DNA of 45,683 nt from Brachionus plicatilis (taxonomy: Eukaryota; Rotifera; Eurotatoria; Ploima; Brachionidae): the NCBI GenBank assembly GCA_010279815.1, contig QEOQ01000303.1:1804917-1850599 (forward strand), written 5' to 3'. Positions 12,062 to 25,128 of this stretch are shown here, piece by piece. Within the stretch, counting starts at the first letter, position 1. Every line of letters starts with the position of its first letter. Under the pieces are notes generated by a model. The model was given only the letters and a program-made list of their open reading frames with translations. It searched no databases and was not told where the DNA came from. The position numbers and the translations under genes are program-made.

Positions 12062-12243
12062 TTACCATCAGTCAACGTTATAGATAAAATCATTAATTTG
12101 AGGCCTGAATAAACGCAGAAATTTATTAGCACTTTTAAATTTGTTGCAATTCAGCTTAAAAGATCCAGTGATATTTTTGACATTAAATTTTAGTGATTTT
12201 TAAAGTTTTAAGATAAAATTGATTTAAAATATTTTTAGTTTTT

Positions 12244-12262
12244 TTGGATCTAGTCGGTTAAT
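12244..12262. repeat. Solo fragment matching the end of the element at 23021-23762
   Basis: The string TTGGATCTAGTCGGTTA here matches both inverted ends of the element at 23021-23762 (GATCTAGTCGGTTA on the left, TTGGATCTAGTCAGTTT read inverted on the right). The similarity stops abruptly afterwards. It may be a truncated copy or an independent short end. Confidence 0.4.
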
Positions 12263-12403
12263 CCGCCCAAATTATTTTAGAAATAAAGCAATTCATTTAG
12301 TATATCTTTTAAGAAAATATTTGATGCAATTATTTAGATCAAAAAATGCTTTTAAATTCTCTGAGTGCTAGAAATTTTTCAAAATAATTTAGCTCCAAAT
12401 TTG

Positions 12404-13585
12404 ATGAATAAAAAGCTAGTAATTATTTGTATTATTTTTTCTAGAACCGTTCTGTCATCTAATGATAGCGGCCTATTAAACGCTTACTATAATTGCTTAT
12501 CTGAGAGATATAAAGCTATAGTTGGCTCCGAGCACATGAGAGCAATAGTGTGCTATTCAGGTGAAGAGTGTTTTTTAGACTCGAATAGCTGCAAGAGATT
12601 TAATTCAATTAAGACAACAGTCAAGTGGATTAGGTCCATAAATTTAAATAATTCCAAAATAACTCAAAAAATACTAAATGATAGTCATTATTTTATTGAT
12701 TTTATTACAAATAATTTAAAAATTTTAGATATTTCAAAAGATGATCAAGGAGTTTACGAGGAAGTGGAATATAATGCCACAGTAATCAAGTATTATCATG
12801 TCACTGTGCTAGTGAGATCATTGGCATATCCAGTTTATGCCAATTTAATTAATGTGGACCATGAATTGGCATTCAAAACAGAAAGAATATTTTTACCCGG
12901 AACAAAAATTGAAATTTTTACCTATTTAACTAATGTGAGTGAATGTATTTGCACTGAGTATCAAGGCAATGATGGATACAGAACAAATGATGGACAATGT
13001 TTTCTCAGAGTTGACGGCCAAGAAATTAAGTCTGAGCTAGAAATGTTGATCTATCGTTTTTCAAATCAAGTTCCTTGTTTTTCAAGATTAATTTCTCGAT
13101 TTTCTGAAATAAAATCTAATTCATACAGATTTAGATCGATTTTGCTCTATCGAGAATGCCTTGCTTATTGCTTTCAAAACCATACTAAAACTTTGGCATT
13201 TAATTTGGATCTGAACAACCAATTTACTTATGATGGCTTTGAAATTGTAAGTGCTTACAAGGACAGTATGGTTATTCTTAAATGTGTTTCAGTGAAAAAT
13301 GTTCAGTGGAGGTTCAGAAATTTTCTAATAGACAAGACAGGATCTAATTTTCCGGGTGATAGGATTTCAATGGACAAGTTTAGTAGATTAGTTATAAAAA
13401 AAGTCTTGGAAGAAGATGAGACCAATTTTACTTGTTTGAAATCTGAGTCAATTGCAGAAATATATTTTTTGAAAGTGGAGTACAGAACTTTTGATATGAT
13501 TTATAATTTTTTCAATAAGATTGGCATATATTCTTTAATGGTTCTTTTAGTATTAATAACCTGTTTTTCAAGAGCATCTAAGTGA
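12404..13585 (+). CDS. Single-pass membrane protein with Ig-like domain, possibly FAM187/IGDB-like
   Basis: An intronless 393-aa frame. The first ATG (12404) gives a signal peptide, MNKKLVIICIIFSRTVLS, which is why I prefer it to the longer open frame. The ectodomain has many paired cysteines. A segment CIC....DG...NDGQCFLR followed by VPCFSRLI and ECLAYC resembles the cysteine pattern I remember from FAM187/IGDB proteins. Near the C-terminus an Ig-like half-domain is suggested by VQWRF, then DRISMDKFSRLVIKKV and NFTC. One hydrophobic helix (IGIYSLMVLLVLITCF) ends the protein with a tiny basic tail. That predicts a type I surface protein. An AG acceptor lies at 12391-12392, just before the start. 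It is convergent with RPS14 (140 nt between stops). The family name is tentative; a secreted or membrane Ig-type topology is likely. Confidence 0.7.
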   Translation: MNKKLVIICIIFSRTVLSSNDSGLLNAYYNCLSERYKAIVGSEHMRAIVCYSGEECFLDSNSCKRFNSIKTTVKWIRSINLNNSKITQKILNDSHYFIDFITNNLKILDISKDDQGVYEEVEYNATVIKYYHVTVLVRSLAYPVYANLINVDHELAFKTERIFLPGTKIEIFTYLTNVSECICTEYQGNDGYRTNDGQCFLRVDGQEIKSELEMLIYRFSNQVPCFSRLISRFSEIKSNSYRFRSILLYRECLAYCFQNHTKTLAFNLDLNNQFTYDGFEIVSAYKDSMVILKCVSVKNVQWRFRNFLIDKTGSNFPGDRISMDKFSRLVIKKVLEEDETNFTCLKSESIAEIYFLKVEYRTFDMIYNFFNKIGIYSLMVLLVLITCFSRASK

Positions 13586-13725
13586 ATTGGAATAAATGAA
13601 AAAAAAATTAAAAAATTACTCAAAATAATTTTATTCAAATAAAAAGAATGATTTTTTTCTTCCTCCTGCTGTTAGGTTTGGGACGAAAAAAAAATCATTT
13701 TTCTATTCAAAATGGATTATTTTTT

Positions 13726-14296
<571 letters not shown>

Positions 14297-14985
14297 TTTT
14301 AAACCAATCTATCTAAGACAAGAAAAATGGTTCAATTTTTTTCCTTAACTAATGTCATCTTCAATGATTGAGTGAACAAAATAGGATATAGGGTGACAAA
14401 ATTGTGCGAAAAAAAGAAAAAAGCACTTGAACCATCATAGCATAATTCTAACTAGCTAAAATCTTTAATTGATTCGCTCAATGCTTAAAATTTTAGTTTT
14501 TAGATTTCAGTGTACGCATATAGTTTTAATTTTTAAAAGATTTAAACCATTCTACACATACATCGATTGCAATTGCATTTTTAACAAAATTATTTTTTGC
14601 AGCAAAATAAAATTGCAACTATTGCAAATATTTTACCTTTTTTGCTTTTCCATTTTTTTCTCAGCCTTGACTTTGAAGCCAAATGCACGCATTTTTAGAT
14701 GAAGAACTGCAATTGTCTTTTCAGATAAATTTTAAATTTAATCAACAAAAAATTAAAATAACTATTGCACACATTCAATACATTTAAATATTTAATTTAT
14801 TTTTTTTTCTAAATAAAAACAACAAAAAGCATAGACAATTAAATTTTTGTTAAATCAAATTTGACATTTCTGGCCAAATTTAAATTTTAAAATAAATTAA
14901 AATATTCAAAAATTGAGGCATGGTCTCTGAATTAATAGTTTGACCTAGAATTTAGTTAAATTTCAAAATTTATCTTTATTTAGAA
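14297..14985. promoter_or_regulatory. Divergent intergenic region between RPS14 and TARBP1, with a possible upstream exon
   Basis: This segment must contain the regulatory DNA for both RPS14 (leftward) and TARBP1 (rightward). On the minus strand from 14692 there is a start MRAFGFKVKAEKKMEKQK followed by an AG/GTAAAA splice donor at about 14637. Spliced to the acceptor at 14313 it would give an upstream ORF ending at once in TAG before the RPS14 ATG. It may instead be the first exon of a tiny gene. No TATA-type box stands out in the A/T-rich background. Confidence 0.4.
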
Positions 14986-17900
14986 ATGGAATCAACAAAC
15001 TTGTCTTTGATAGAAAATTTGAAAAAAATTTTTAAACTCGATTTGTCTCTTCTTTTAAACGAATTAATCAATGAAGAAAATTTCATTGATCATTATTCAC
15101 TAGTCTTCGAAATTTTCCAATCATCAAAAAATGACAACGACCAGCAAATAATCGAACTTTATTCGGACAAGATAATCGAATTTTGCATTCAAAAATTTCA
15201 ATTTGCCATAAACCAGCAAAAAGAGATTCTTGAAATAACTGATGAAAAACTAGATCTAGCTCCAATTGAAAATGCTGAAGATATCTTTTTTAAATACCTA
15301 AAAATGTGCATGCCAAACAGCTCCGCTAAAATGACCCTCTATCTCCTTAAAATATACACCACCCATTTTTTGAGAATATTGATCATTAATAAATTTTTCA
15401 ATCCGAATAAAGAAATAAACCAGCTTCTGAATCTTAAAGAATCATTCTATAGCAAAGATTTAGGTGAATACAACAATTTATATGGCCTAAAGCAAATAAA
15501 TTTGCTGAACAAACTTTTCAATCTGGTCTCTCAAAGACTTAAATCATTAGACTTGAGTCTTTTGTCCACAAATATTTACAAATTCATTGACTTTTTGATG
15601 GAGAATTCTTTAGAGATTTTAAATAAGATATCTGATGAATCATATTTGGTAAAATTATGCATCAACAATTTGAACAAGATTTGTTCAATTAACCAAAAAT
15701 TCAAAAATCTAGTCTTGGAAAAAGTTTACAACAATTTAAAGCAGATAAATGAAACTGAGCAAAATTCTTACAAATATGTGGGCTACTTGAACAAAAAAAG
15801 AACTGAATCATTTGTTCAGGACATTAGCCTCAATTTGGTAACTTCTTTGGCCGATTTTTTGATCGACTCGGAAACTATCGCCAATCCAGAAATAAATTTT
15901 TTGGTCAAGTCAGAATATTGGAATTTAATTCAAAATGGTTTAGCTCATACAAACTCGTTGACACGCAAACAAGCACTTTATTTATTAAAGAGAACTAATG
16001 ATTTTGGTGATGTCAACAAAATGGAAATTAAGTCGCAATTTTTCGACACTTTTGGCTCAGTAAAAGTAAATCTATACCAATCAAACTCAAAAATGTGGAA
16101 TGATTTCTTTTTGTGCATAGAGCTACTCGAAGAAACTTCTGTAAATATTTTTCTTAAAAAATGGTTTTGTTAATACCTTTATTTTGTTATTCAAGGTTCA
16201 TATTATTAAGCCCTCTCTGGCCAAAGTAGTCAACATCCTAGAAACTATTAATAAAAATCAATTTCATTTCTCTTGGCTGCTGGTTCTTTTTAAGCGAGCT
16301 TTTTTACATGAAAGCAAATTTATTGTAAGATGGGCTGTTAATTGTTTTTTACAGTCCAAAATTTATTTACTACTTGAAAAAATTCCCAAAAATATGGAAG
16401 AAAACCAAGCAAAATTTATCAATGAGATTAACAATTTTATCCTCAAGGATTTATTGATAACAATACCAAAATCTCATATTTTCAAAAGGTAAGCAGTTTT
16501 TTTTATTAGTAAAACTAGTAGTAAATTATTAAATTAATTTAGATCCGAAGATTCACCATATGTAGACAGCTGTCCGAAAGTTGCCATTTCTTTTTCGAGT
16601 TTCATCCGATGTTACCTCAATATTTTACCTAATCAGTCAATCAAAAGTATGAGTGACAAAGACAAAAAATATTTATTAACTGTTTTTTCTAGCTGAATTT
16701 TTGGAAACTTTTTGCAAAACACTCAATACCTATTCGTGGAATGCTACTTGTTTGATGTTTATTAGCAAGACTTTGTATGAATTGGACGCAGAATCCACAA
16801 ATAATTTGAATGATCAAATATTTAAAAGCATCTAGTAATTTAATATAATTTTTTTTTTTTTTTATTTTGGAATTTTTAAAGTAAAATAATTACTTGTGCT
16901 TTAACAACCCAAGAGATTCTATTAAGAAGTTCAACACAAAACTTTTTAATTAAATTTTTGACCAAACATATCCAAGTAAAAAAAAAAAAATTTTGGATTA
17001 ATTTTTTAATTTTTTTTAAAAACCAGGCAAAAGATTTAAACGAACAAACCTTGAAAAACGTCATAGACATAATCAACTCTTTGTCAAACAAAGAGTGCTT
17101 AGTTTACCAAAATTCAACTTGGTTTTTGCTAGTAGATTGGGTCAAAAATTGTCTAACTTTAGAAAAAAATAATTTATTATTCAAAAATTTTTTGTTTAAT
17201 GAATTCAATGTTTTCACCAATGATCAATCTTCAGACCAGTTCTCGACTATTTTTACATCAAATAAATTGGCTAAAATTTTGCTAATCCTAATGGATTGCA
17301 AAGCTGAAGCTATCTTTAATCCTATTTTGGATTTGATGTCTGATCGAATAACATCATGTAACAAGTATGCCTATAGAAGCTCTAGTATAATTGAAAGAAC
17401 AATTTTTACTTTTAACTACATGGTCAATATTGTGAGAGGTTAATATTTTAATTTTTAAAATTTAAAAATTTTTATCTAATTTGGTAATTTAGTGTCAAAT
17501 TTTGCAAACAGAGAGTCTTCTTCATATATGGCGATTGAGCACCTTTACAATCAAGTCATAGCGGATATTTTAGACTACATATTGAGAAAATCTGACTTTA
17601 ACAGTGAACAGGTAGATAAATAAAATATTCAAAAAAATCATTTAAAATTTTTGATATGTTGAAAGGCGTTTTTATTTGATAATCTTTTCGATTTTTGTGA
17701 TCTAATTCAAAATTTGCTTACATTTAAAAATACTTCAGTTTTATATGAGAGTACAATTTTGTCAAATTTATGGACTAAAATATCTCGTGCAATGCTGCCG
17801 AACATAATTTTTGCTTTAACAGATACATCATCTCTGAATGTAAAATTTTGTTAATTATTTAGTTTTTTTTTCTATTTTATTTTTTACAGAGTTTGAGCCA

Positions 17901-20900
17901 TGAATGGAAAAAAATTGTTATGTTGTCTTTTTTTAGTTCTTTGATAAAAACAGACTTTTATAGCAGGATTCGCGAAGAAATCTCCAATATTAATCACAAA
18001 AATTTTCTAATATCTGTTCTAAATTTTAGAACGTTTTCAAAATCGGACATTATAGCCTTTAAAAAGTATCATTTAAAAGATTAAATTGAATTCTGTTTAG
18101 TTTAATAATATTTTTGCTAGAGATTTACCAGAAGTTGTTAGGGAAAATATTTTAGAAAATTATTCAATTTTTAATGGAAAATGTTGTCAACTTATTTGGA
18201 CAGTGTGCGATTTTATTCTTATGGATTTACAAAAATTTTTAGACATTGTAAATGATAAAGAAATATTGTCAATTGAGATTTTATTGAATAAATTCTTAAA
18301 TTTTGCCGATATAACCCCAGCTGGATTTTTAACTTCACTTGTTAGATGTGCTAGAGGATTCAAGTATCTAATCAATACAAATCAAGTATTTTTTATTTTT
18401 TAATAAAAAAAAAACAAATAAAAAATTTCAAAGGAAACTCGTTGTTATCGCGAAAAATTCGTCGACTTGCTGAAAGTTCTTTACTCACAAATTTGGGAGA
18501 TAGCTGAAGATGTTAAAAATTTTTATGATTCGTTGGGCGAATTTTTGGAAATTCTCCTTGCACCGGAACTGTTGGATTTTGATGCGGAAAATCTTTTTAA
18601 AGAATTAATTGTCAAAGTATTGATTTTATTTAAATAATTTTTTGAAAAGCTTAAACAATTACACCAGATTTGTCAAGATATTATTAGCCGAGGAAATGAA
18701 AAAACCGGAGTTGGAAAACTCTTGGCAAAATATTTTTTCGAATTTTTGTCTAAATTAAAGGACAATTCGAATGAATATTTTATAAATGTAACAATCAGTT
18801 TTCTAATTTATGGTGATGTTTACCGCAAGGAAAAAAAGTAATCAAAAATAAAGACAAATGTTAAATTGTATTTATTGATTTATAAAGATATATTCGGGAC
18901 ATTGAAATGTTTGTTGAATCATTGGGGAAAAATTTCGGAACAAATCAACTTTTAAAAGCGTAAAAAATATTTTATTTTATTTTTAAAAATGTCTTAATTA
19001 TTCTTAAGGGATTATTTAAATGATTCGGCTATTAGAATGAAGGCTCTTTTCTACTACTTGAACAATAAGTCAGGTTTAGATGAAAATTCTTATACTTTGC
19101 TATTAAATAAGCTGATCGAGAAAGATAAACTTATTCTTGACGGCAATTTAAAGCTTTATATAAATTCTTTGGTTCATCGAGAGAGATTCCGCATATGGCA
19201 AACACTGTTGACTTTGTTGGAAAAAATAAATTCATCTAACTATGACATGCTTTATGACTATGCGCAAGAATGCTTGGTAAATGAAACTCAGCCATCTATT
19301 CGAATCCTAGTTGAGTGGTTAACCATAAAAATATTGGTTTTTAAATCAAATAATAATATCCTAAATTTTGATGATTTATTTCATACCTTAAAAAATTTTT
19401 CAAGCAAAAAAGTTGGCTACACATCCTCATGGCTAACAATACTCACAAATTTAGCGCCTCTTTTGAATAATGATTCGGAAAAAATTACCTATTTGAATGG
19501 GCTGTTAGCGGTTATTTTATCTCAAATTTTATCAAGCAATTTTCACATTAGAACTTACGTTGAAGCATCGTTGTTAAAATTAAGCAAACTTTTGAACGAT
19601 CCGTACCCAGATATAAAAACTGGACTCAATCGACCAGAAATTGTTCAAAACCAAAGCATTAAAATTTTGAGCCGACAAATATTTTCGATTATTTCAGCAA
19701 ACATAACAGAGTTTGTTTTTTTTTTGACATTTTATTTTAACTTAAATTCTTTTTTTTAGAAAAGGTAGACATGCAAATATTTTAGTCAATCATTTCTATT
19801 TTCAATTTAGTCCCATTGACGACTATTCCATTGAGGTAAAAATTTTTTTGTTACTATTTTAAATCTAACTTAATTTTTAGACAATTTATTACTGGCTTCC
19901 GTATCTTAGCGGATTAATTGAAGAAGAATTGGTAAAGAAAGAAAATTTTTTATCAATTGTGCTGGACAAATCAGTTTTTGATCTAACAGAGCAAGACAAT
20001 AGTTTAGATATATCAATAAGTTTGAAAAGTCCACATTCCACACTAAAAAATTGTTCACCTGGTGTTTGGAAATTTTCAGGTTTTCATTTTAATTAAACTC
20101 ATGAGTGTTTGATTTAATTTAAATTGAATTTTAGCTTTGAAAGACGACAGTCTATATGAGCCAAATGTATCCATTGAGGACTTACAAAAAAAGATAATAC
20201 CATGGCATGTTCTGATGCCTTGTGAAGATGACTTGGACAATGTTAGTCGAAAGAAAAATTTATCTAAGCACGGTTTAATTTTAGTATCATCTTTAATTGA
20301 CAAAGGAACTAACTTGGGTGGAATATCAAGAACTTGTGAAATATTTAATGTCAAAGAATTTGTAGTCGGAAGCATTCGATACCTGGACGATAAACTGTTT
20401 CAAAATTTGTCTGTAACATCAGAAAAGTGGCTAAATATCAAAGAGGTAAGGCATATCAAAGATTTTGAGAAACAAAAATAAAGAACAAATAAAACAACTG
20501 ATTTGATTTTTAATTAAATTTTTGAAAAAGATCATATTTAAAAAAAACTAGCTTAGATTGATGAATTTAAGAAAAATTTTAAAAAAATTTTCTTTAAATT
20601 CATCAAGCAATTGCTATTTTATTTTGTTGAAATTAAATGTAAAAAAATGTAGGTTCCAGTCAAATATTTAAAAACATATTTGCTTGAAATGAAGTATAAT
20701 GGTCAAGTATTAATTGGTTTAGAACAAACCGCGAATAGTGTTCAAATGAATGAATTCAATTTTCCATCGAATACAGTTTTAATTTTGGGGTAATGCATCA
20801 ATTTATATTTAATTTAAAAAATTAGATACAAATTAAAATAATTTTAGGAATGAAAAAGAAGGAATTCCAGTTGATATAATTCAAATGTTAGATTATTGTG

Positions 20901-20998
20901 TTGAAATACCGCAGTTGGGAATTATTCGATCTTTGAATGTGCATGTGTCAGCCGCCTTGGCAATCTGGGAATACACTAAACAGCATTCTTTAAAATAA
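14986..20998 (+). CDS. TARBP1: TARBP1: tRNA (guanosine-2'-O) methyltransferase, SPOUT family
   Basis: This enzyme family (yeast Trm3) methylates the ribose of G18 in the tRNA D-loop using S-adenosylmethionine. I resolve 19 phase-consistent exons: 14986-16140, 16196-16488, 16543-16646, 16693-16834, 16882-16975, 17027-17438, 17493-17611, 17666-17839, 17890-18065, 18121-18385, 18434-18616, 18668-18837, 18888-18959, 19009-19710, 19760-19835, 19881-20079, 20135-20445, 20653-20789 and 20848-20998. The total is 1644 aa, close to the human length of about 1620. Residues 1-1440 are helical-repeat-like and poorly conserved except for patches such as LEETSVHIIKP and [14 protein letters not shown]. The C-terminal SpoU domain (about 1488-1640) is strong, with [23 protein letters not shown] and the knot motif [19 protein letters not shown]. 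The ATG sits two bases after TTATTTAG, an acceptor-like site. The catalytic motifs look intact. Confidence 0.96.
20558..20606. repeat. Intronic hairpin in TARBP1
   Basis: Within the intron 20446-20652, TTGATGAATTTAAGAAAAA pairs with TTTTCTTTAAATTCATCAA as an almost perfect stem of about 21 bp with a short A/T loop. The intron is about four times longer than its neighbours. It could be a tiny palindromic insertion or an RNA structure bringing the splice sites together. Confidence 0.65.
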
Positions 20999-21749
20999 AA
21001 TAAAATAATATTATCCGTTTTCGGTCTTATTTTTTCGTTTGAATCTTAATTTGAAGATCATAAATCCTCCTTTACCTTTAAGCATTTGAGATTTTTAAAA
21101 TTCAACTGTAAGTTAAACACGGACTGCTTTATTAAAACAAATTCACCAAAATTTCAAAAAATCACTTTTTTATTTAAAAGTCCTTAAATGAAAATTATAT
21201 AAAAATGACAAATAATTAAAAAATTTATCTAATTTTCAAAATAAAAAAGTTTGCTCTCTAGTTAATTATCTCATAGCCTTATTTATACCAATTTTTGGCC
21301 AGAAAAGAGCTAAAATTGATGATGACCTTTAGTAAGCACGATTTTTTTTAATTTTCAATAAATTTTTATTTTCTTCAGGGTCTTCAGAACATAATCTTGT
21401 GAGTTCAAGATCAAATTTTATAATTATTTTATCTAATATATGACGGATTTCAAAATCGATCATTTTGAATTTAAATTTAAAAAAAAATGTTTGTTATTAT
21501 TTGAAAAAATTAGAAAAAATAATAATTGATTTTTGATAAAAACAAGTAATATCCTGATACTTAATTTTATCATAGATAATAAAAGCTATGAAAATTCATT
21601 TATTTAAATTTTTATTCAGTAATATTAGTTATAAAATAATAAAAGAAGTTAGATACTGCGGATTGCTTGTTTTTTAGCATTAAGTTGTTTGAAAGAAAAA
21701 ATAATTACAAGAATTCCCTAAAATTTATAAAAAACTTCATAAAAATGAG

Positions 21750-22145
21750 CTTGTTAAAAATTTTGTCTCCTACTTTGGAATAAATTTTGGAATGATTTTT
21801 AAATCTAAAATAGTGATCGTATCTATCTATAAAAAACTTGGAAAAAAAATAATGCTTGATAAGCGAAACAGTTAAATAATTGGACTAAGTACACTTTCTG
21901 ATGTCTTTTTTAAAAACAAAATTTTTATAAGGTCTAATCCACACGCTTTATTCACCTCCAGTAAATTCAGCTTTTTCAATACCTTTTTCGGTGTTAAAAT
22001 TAGGGCAATGTCATTATCACAGATAGTATTTGTAATTCTATTGAATACTGGGTAAGGCTTTGATTCATCGTCTTCGGTAAAGACCGAATGTAAATATTCG
22101 TTTAAAATTACTACAATTTTTGAGTTCAGCTTGTCAACATCTTTA
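21750..22145 (-). mobile_element. LINE (CR1/L2-like) ORF2 fragment, region before the reverse transcriptase
   Basis: The minus strand reads in one frame NEYLHSVFTEDDE, then KPYPVFNRI, then KKLNLLEVNKACGLD and LLxxTSESVLSPII-like sequence. This is the typical linker between endonuclease and reverse transcriptase of CR1/L2/Jockey elements (the FxSVFT and KAxGxD motifs). Past about 21870 stops appear, although a decayed VTPIFKKGD-like stretch may follow. It is fragmentary and inactive. Confidence 0.75.
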
Positions 22146-23020
22146 AGAAAATATCCTAAATTTCAAAATTTTGATTTTTTTTTGAATATTGCCCCATTTC
22201 CTTTGTTAGGAAAATTAAGAAAAATTTTTTTGGTTCTGTATTTCTAGTGATGCAATCAGAAATTTAGATAAAAAAAAATAAATCGCCAAAAAAAAACATT
22301 ATTATTTATGGCTTTTAATTTTCATTTTTTTGCTATCAATGTGTATTTTTTTTTATAAAAATTGATTTTGGGGGCAATTGGTTCAGTAGAAATAATGAAC
22401 GATAATTTAATTATTAATCTCTTTTTACATAAATGTATAGTCATAGCTATTGTTGTTAAAAAGGTAATTTTATAAAAAACGAAAAGAATCGGGCTTACTA
22501 GTCTTTAGCCTGCATACTTGAGCTATCATTCAATAGCTGCTAAGAAAGAAATATAAATCAAAATTTAAAGATTTTCCAAGGGCTTTTCTTTAACTTCTTC
22601 GGTACTTAGGCCCAAATTTAGAAATAAGAAGCGGTACGCATTTTAAAATTTTAAAAACAAATTGGTTTCTAATGTATCTAATGTTGAAACAACACTGAAA
22701 AAGTGCGATGAAGTTTAAAATAAAAAAATAATTTTAAGTTAAATTGCAAGCATATCTGAAATTTAATTCTTTAGTGAAATAGAATGAGTTTAATTTTTAT
22801 TTGGAAATTTAAAATAAATATTGAAAATTATTTATTTTATAATTTATTTATTTATTTGTTTATCTGTATCGAGCTAATGCCTCTTAAGAATAAAAATATA
22901 TGAAAAAAATATTTTAATTAAAGTTAAATAAAATTAAAAAGAATTGAAAAGAATTAAAAAGAAAAAAAAGGATGAATAATTCATTTAGATTAAAATTAAT
23001 ATTTAATCGTTGAAAAACTC

Positions 23021-23762
23021 GATCTAGTCGGTTAGGTGAACCATAGTTTACCTATTATCGAACGATTCTTGTTCTCGGCTTCTTTGAACTATAGGTTCAT
23101 CTAATTTTTTTGTACATGTGAAGGTGAACTAAAATAGAATTAGGTGATCAAAACTTAAATTACGTGAACAAATTGAATAAAGTTATTTTATAAAATGCCT
23201 AATTCTCGAAACTGATATAAAAGAAAAAAAAGAAGTTAACAAAAAAATATAAGTTATATTTTTTTGTTTGTTTTTTATTTTGAAGGATCTTTAGAAATAG
23301 CTTTTTGCTCTGATGTATTTGACCTGGTATTGCCCTATCAATAATCCCAAATACCCAAATGCGCACTCTACTTAAATATTTGCTTAAAAATAAAAAATAA
23401 ATTTAAAATTTAAATGATATTAAATAATATTTTAATAATTTAAAAATAAATATATTTATGTTAAATTTATTTTAATTTTTAATTAAAATAAATTTTTCAC
23501 CCTTCAAGTGTTTGACTTTGTGGAACATAGATTCATCTATTTCGAAAAATTTATCTTCTCTGCCCAACTTTAAATTTAATATCTTATTATTTTTTCTGTC
23601 TTGTTTTTTAATATTACATTTAGTTTATTTTTTCTAAATAGATGAATAAATATCAAAATGGGTGAATAATTTTTAGATTAGGTGAACTAATAGTTCACAA
23701 AACCCGAGAACACGAATTGTTCCAGTAATAGATGAACCATAGTTCACCAAACTGACTAGATC
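23021..23762. mobile_element. Nonautonomous element with about 85-bp inverted terminal repeats
   Basis: The left end (23021-23105) starts GATCTAGTCGGTTAGGTGAA. The right end (about 23677-23762) read inverted starts GATCTAGTCAGTTTGGTGAA. Both continue with matching GAACxATxGTTxxxCTATTA and TGTTCTCGG blocks, about 80% identical by eye. The roughly 570-nt interior is A/T-rich and noncoding. A related end fragment occurs at 12244. The superfamily is not recognised. Confidence 0.75.
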
Positions 23763-24500
23763 CAAAAAAAATTTTTTTTCTTTAATTTTGACTTTAGTGA
23801 TAATGGACGTTCGTTTGATGCATCTTAACAAAAACTCAATTTATAAAAAAAAAAGAAAACAGAGCGTAGATAGTTTTTAAAATTACTAATATTATCTTAA
23901 AGATCATAATATCACAGGCTTATGCTAAAACACGGACCGCGGTCGGATGCAATTAGAAATTATCCAAAAACTTCCGACCACCGACCATTTTGTAGAGAAT
24001 TTGATGAACTTTTACGCAAAAGTATCAGTTGGACCATAAGACCTAGCTATTGACTTGAAAAACAAGTAAATACGAGAATAATCCTTCTAACAGACCATAT
24101 GTTTTCAAGAAAATGATAAGATCTTGACCTTCCGACCACTAATTATATGAAAAAGAATAGCCTAAGCATTATTGCAGAAAAATAAACTGTCTCCTAGCTC
24201 TTTTTTTTTAAAAACACTTAGCTGAAAAACTAAAAATGTCTTTTTTTGGAAGAATTTTACAATTTCAAAGAATTGATACTTATGGCATACCGTTTTGTAG
24301 ATAATTAAAATCTCTACATTCTAACATAAGAAATAAAAAATTTATTTTAAGGCGCTCGGTCAAAATTTCTCTTATTTTATTTTGACTTTCAACCAAAGCT
24401 TTTTTTTTAAATTATTTTTAGGAATAAGAAATTTTTGAATATTTCAAATTTTAACAAAATTTATTAATTATTAAAAAAAATTATATTAATATTAATTTAA

Positions 24501-24591
24501 TAAAAAAATTATTTTAATTACGGTTATTTTTTCTTTAAAGTTTGGTTGAAAATTATTTAAAGAAAAAATAACCGTAATAAAAATAATTTTT
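24501..24591. repeat. Long hairpin with 16-nt loop
   Basis: TACGGTTATTTTTTCTTTAAA (24519-24539) is the exact reverse complement of the block at 24556-24576. The pairing extends outward with few mismatches to a stem of about 36-39 bp. The loop is 24540-24555. It is a recent small palindrome, a miniature element or a structured RNA. No gene uses it that I can see. Confidence 0.8.
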
Positions 24592-25128
24592 CTATGCTAT
24601 TTCAACATTTGATACATTATGTAATTCAAACACCAAAAATTAAAAAATTGAAACAAGAAATTTTTTTGTCTTTATTACTAAATCAAAAAATAATTTTAAT
24701 CAAAATGTGAAAATTTAATTTTTAATAAAATAATTTTTTGAAAAAAAATTTAAAACTAATTTCAACATTTGATTAGCATAAAAAAAAATTAACATGAGAC
24801 ATGCTGCACACAGTACTAAAAAACCTTCCTTATCAAAATTAAGCAAATATTATCCGCATAGTCTCTAAGATCATGTACAATTGAAAAAATATAATTTTAC
24901 TGTTGCCGATCAGACTGAATGGATAGCATTCTAGTCCTGCAAGAAATATGTGCAAAAATTCAAAAATAATTAGCTCTGCATTCGCGTACATTCACACATT
25001 TGTTAGCTCAAAAAAGAGCTCGCTTGCTCGTACATTATATTTCTATCTGATTGTTTAGCTGAAATTATTTCTTCGCATAGTATATTACAGAAATCTACTC
25101 GCTAAAATAATTTTAAATTAAAACAAAA

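Larger units (their letters stand above)
20999..25128. other. Repeat-rich intergenic region between TARBP1 and SUMO
   Basis: About 4.1 kb without a supported intact gene. It holds a LINE fragment (21750-22145), an inverted-repeat element (23021-23762) and a strong hairpin (24501-24591), each listed separately. A GC-richer patch at about 23930-24130 carries repeated CCGACCAC words and a CCGCGG palindrome, and may be another element relic. The last few hundred bases should hold the SUMO promoter. Confidence 0.5.

Noticed and set aside
12365..12403. N-terminal extension of the Ig-like protein from a GTG codon
   Set aside because: Animals start at ATG, and the ATG at 12404 directly begins a signal peptide.
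14469..14702. 77-codon plus-strand frame between RPS14 and TARBP1
   Set aside because: Hydrophobic low-complexity reading of A/T-rich DNA; the opposite strand shows a more plausible exon.
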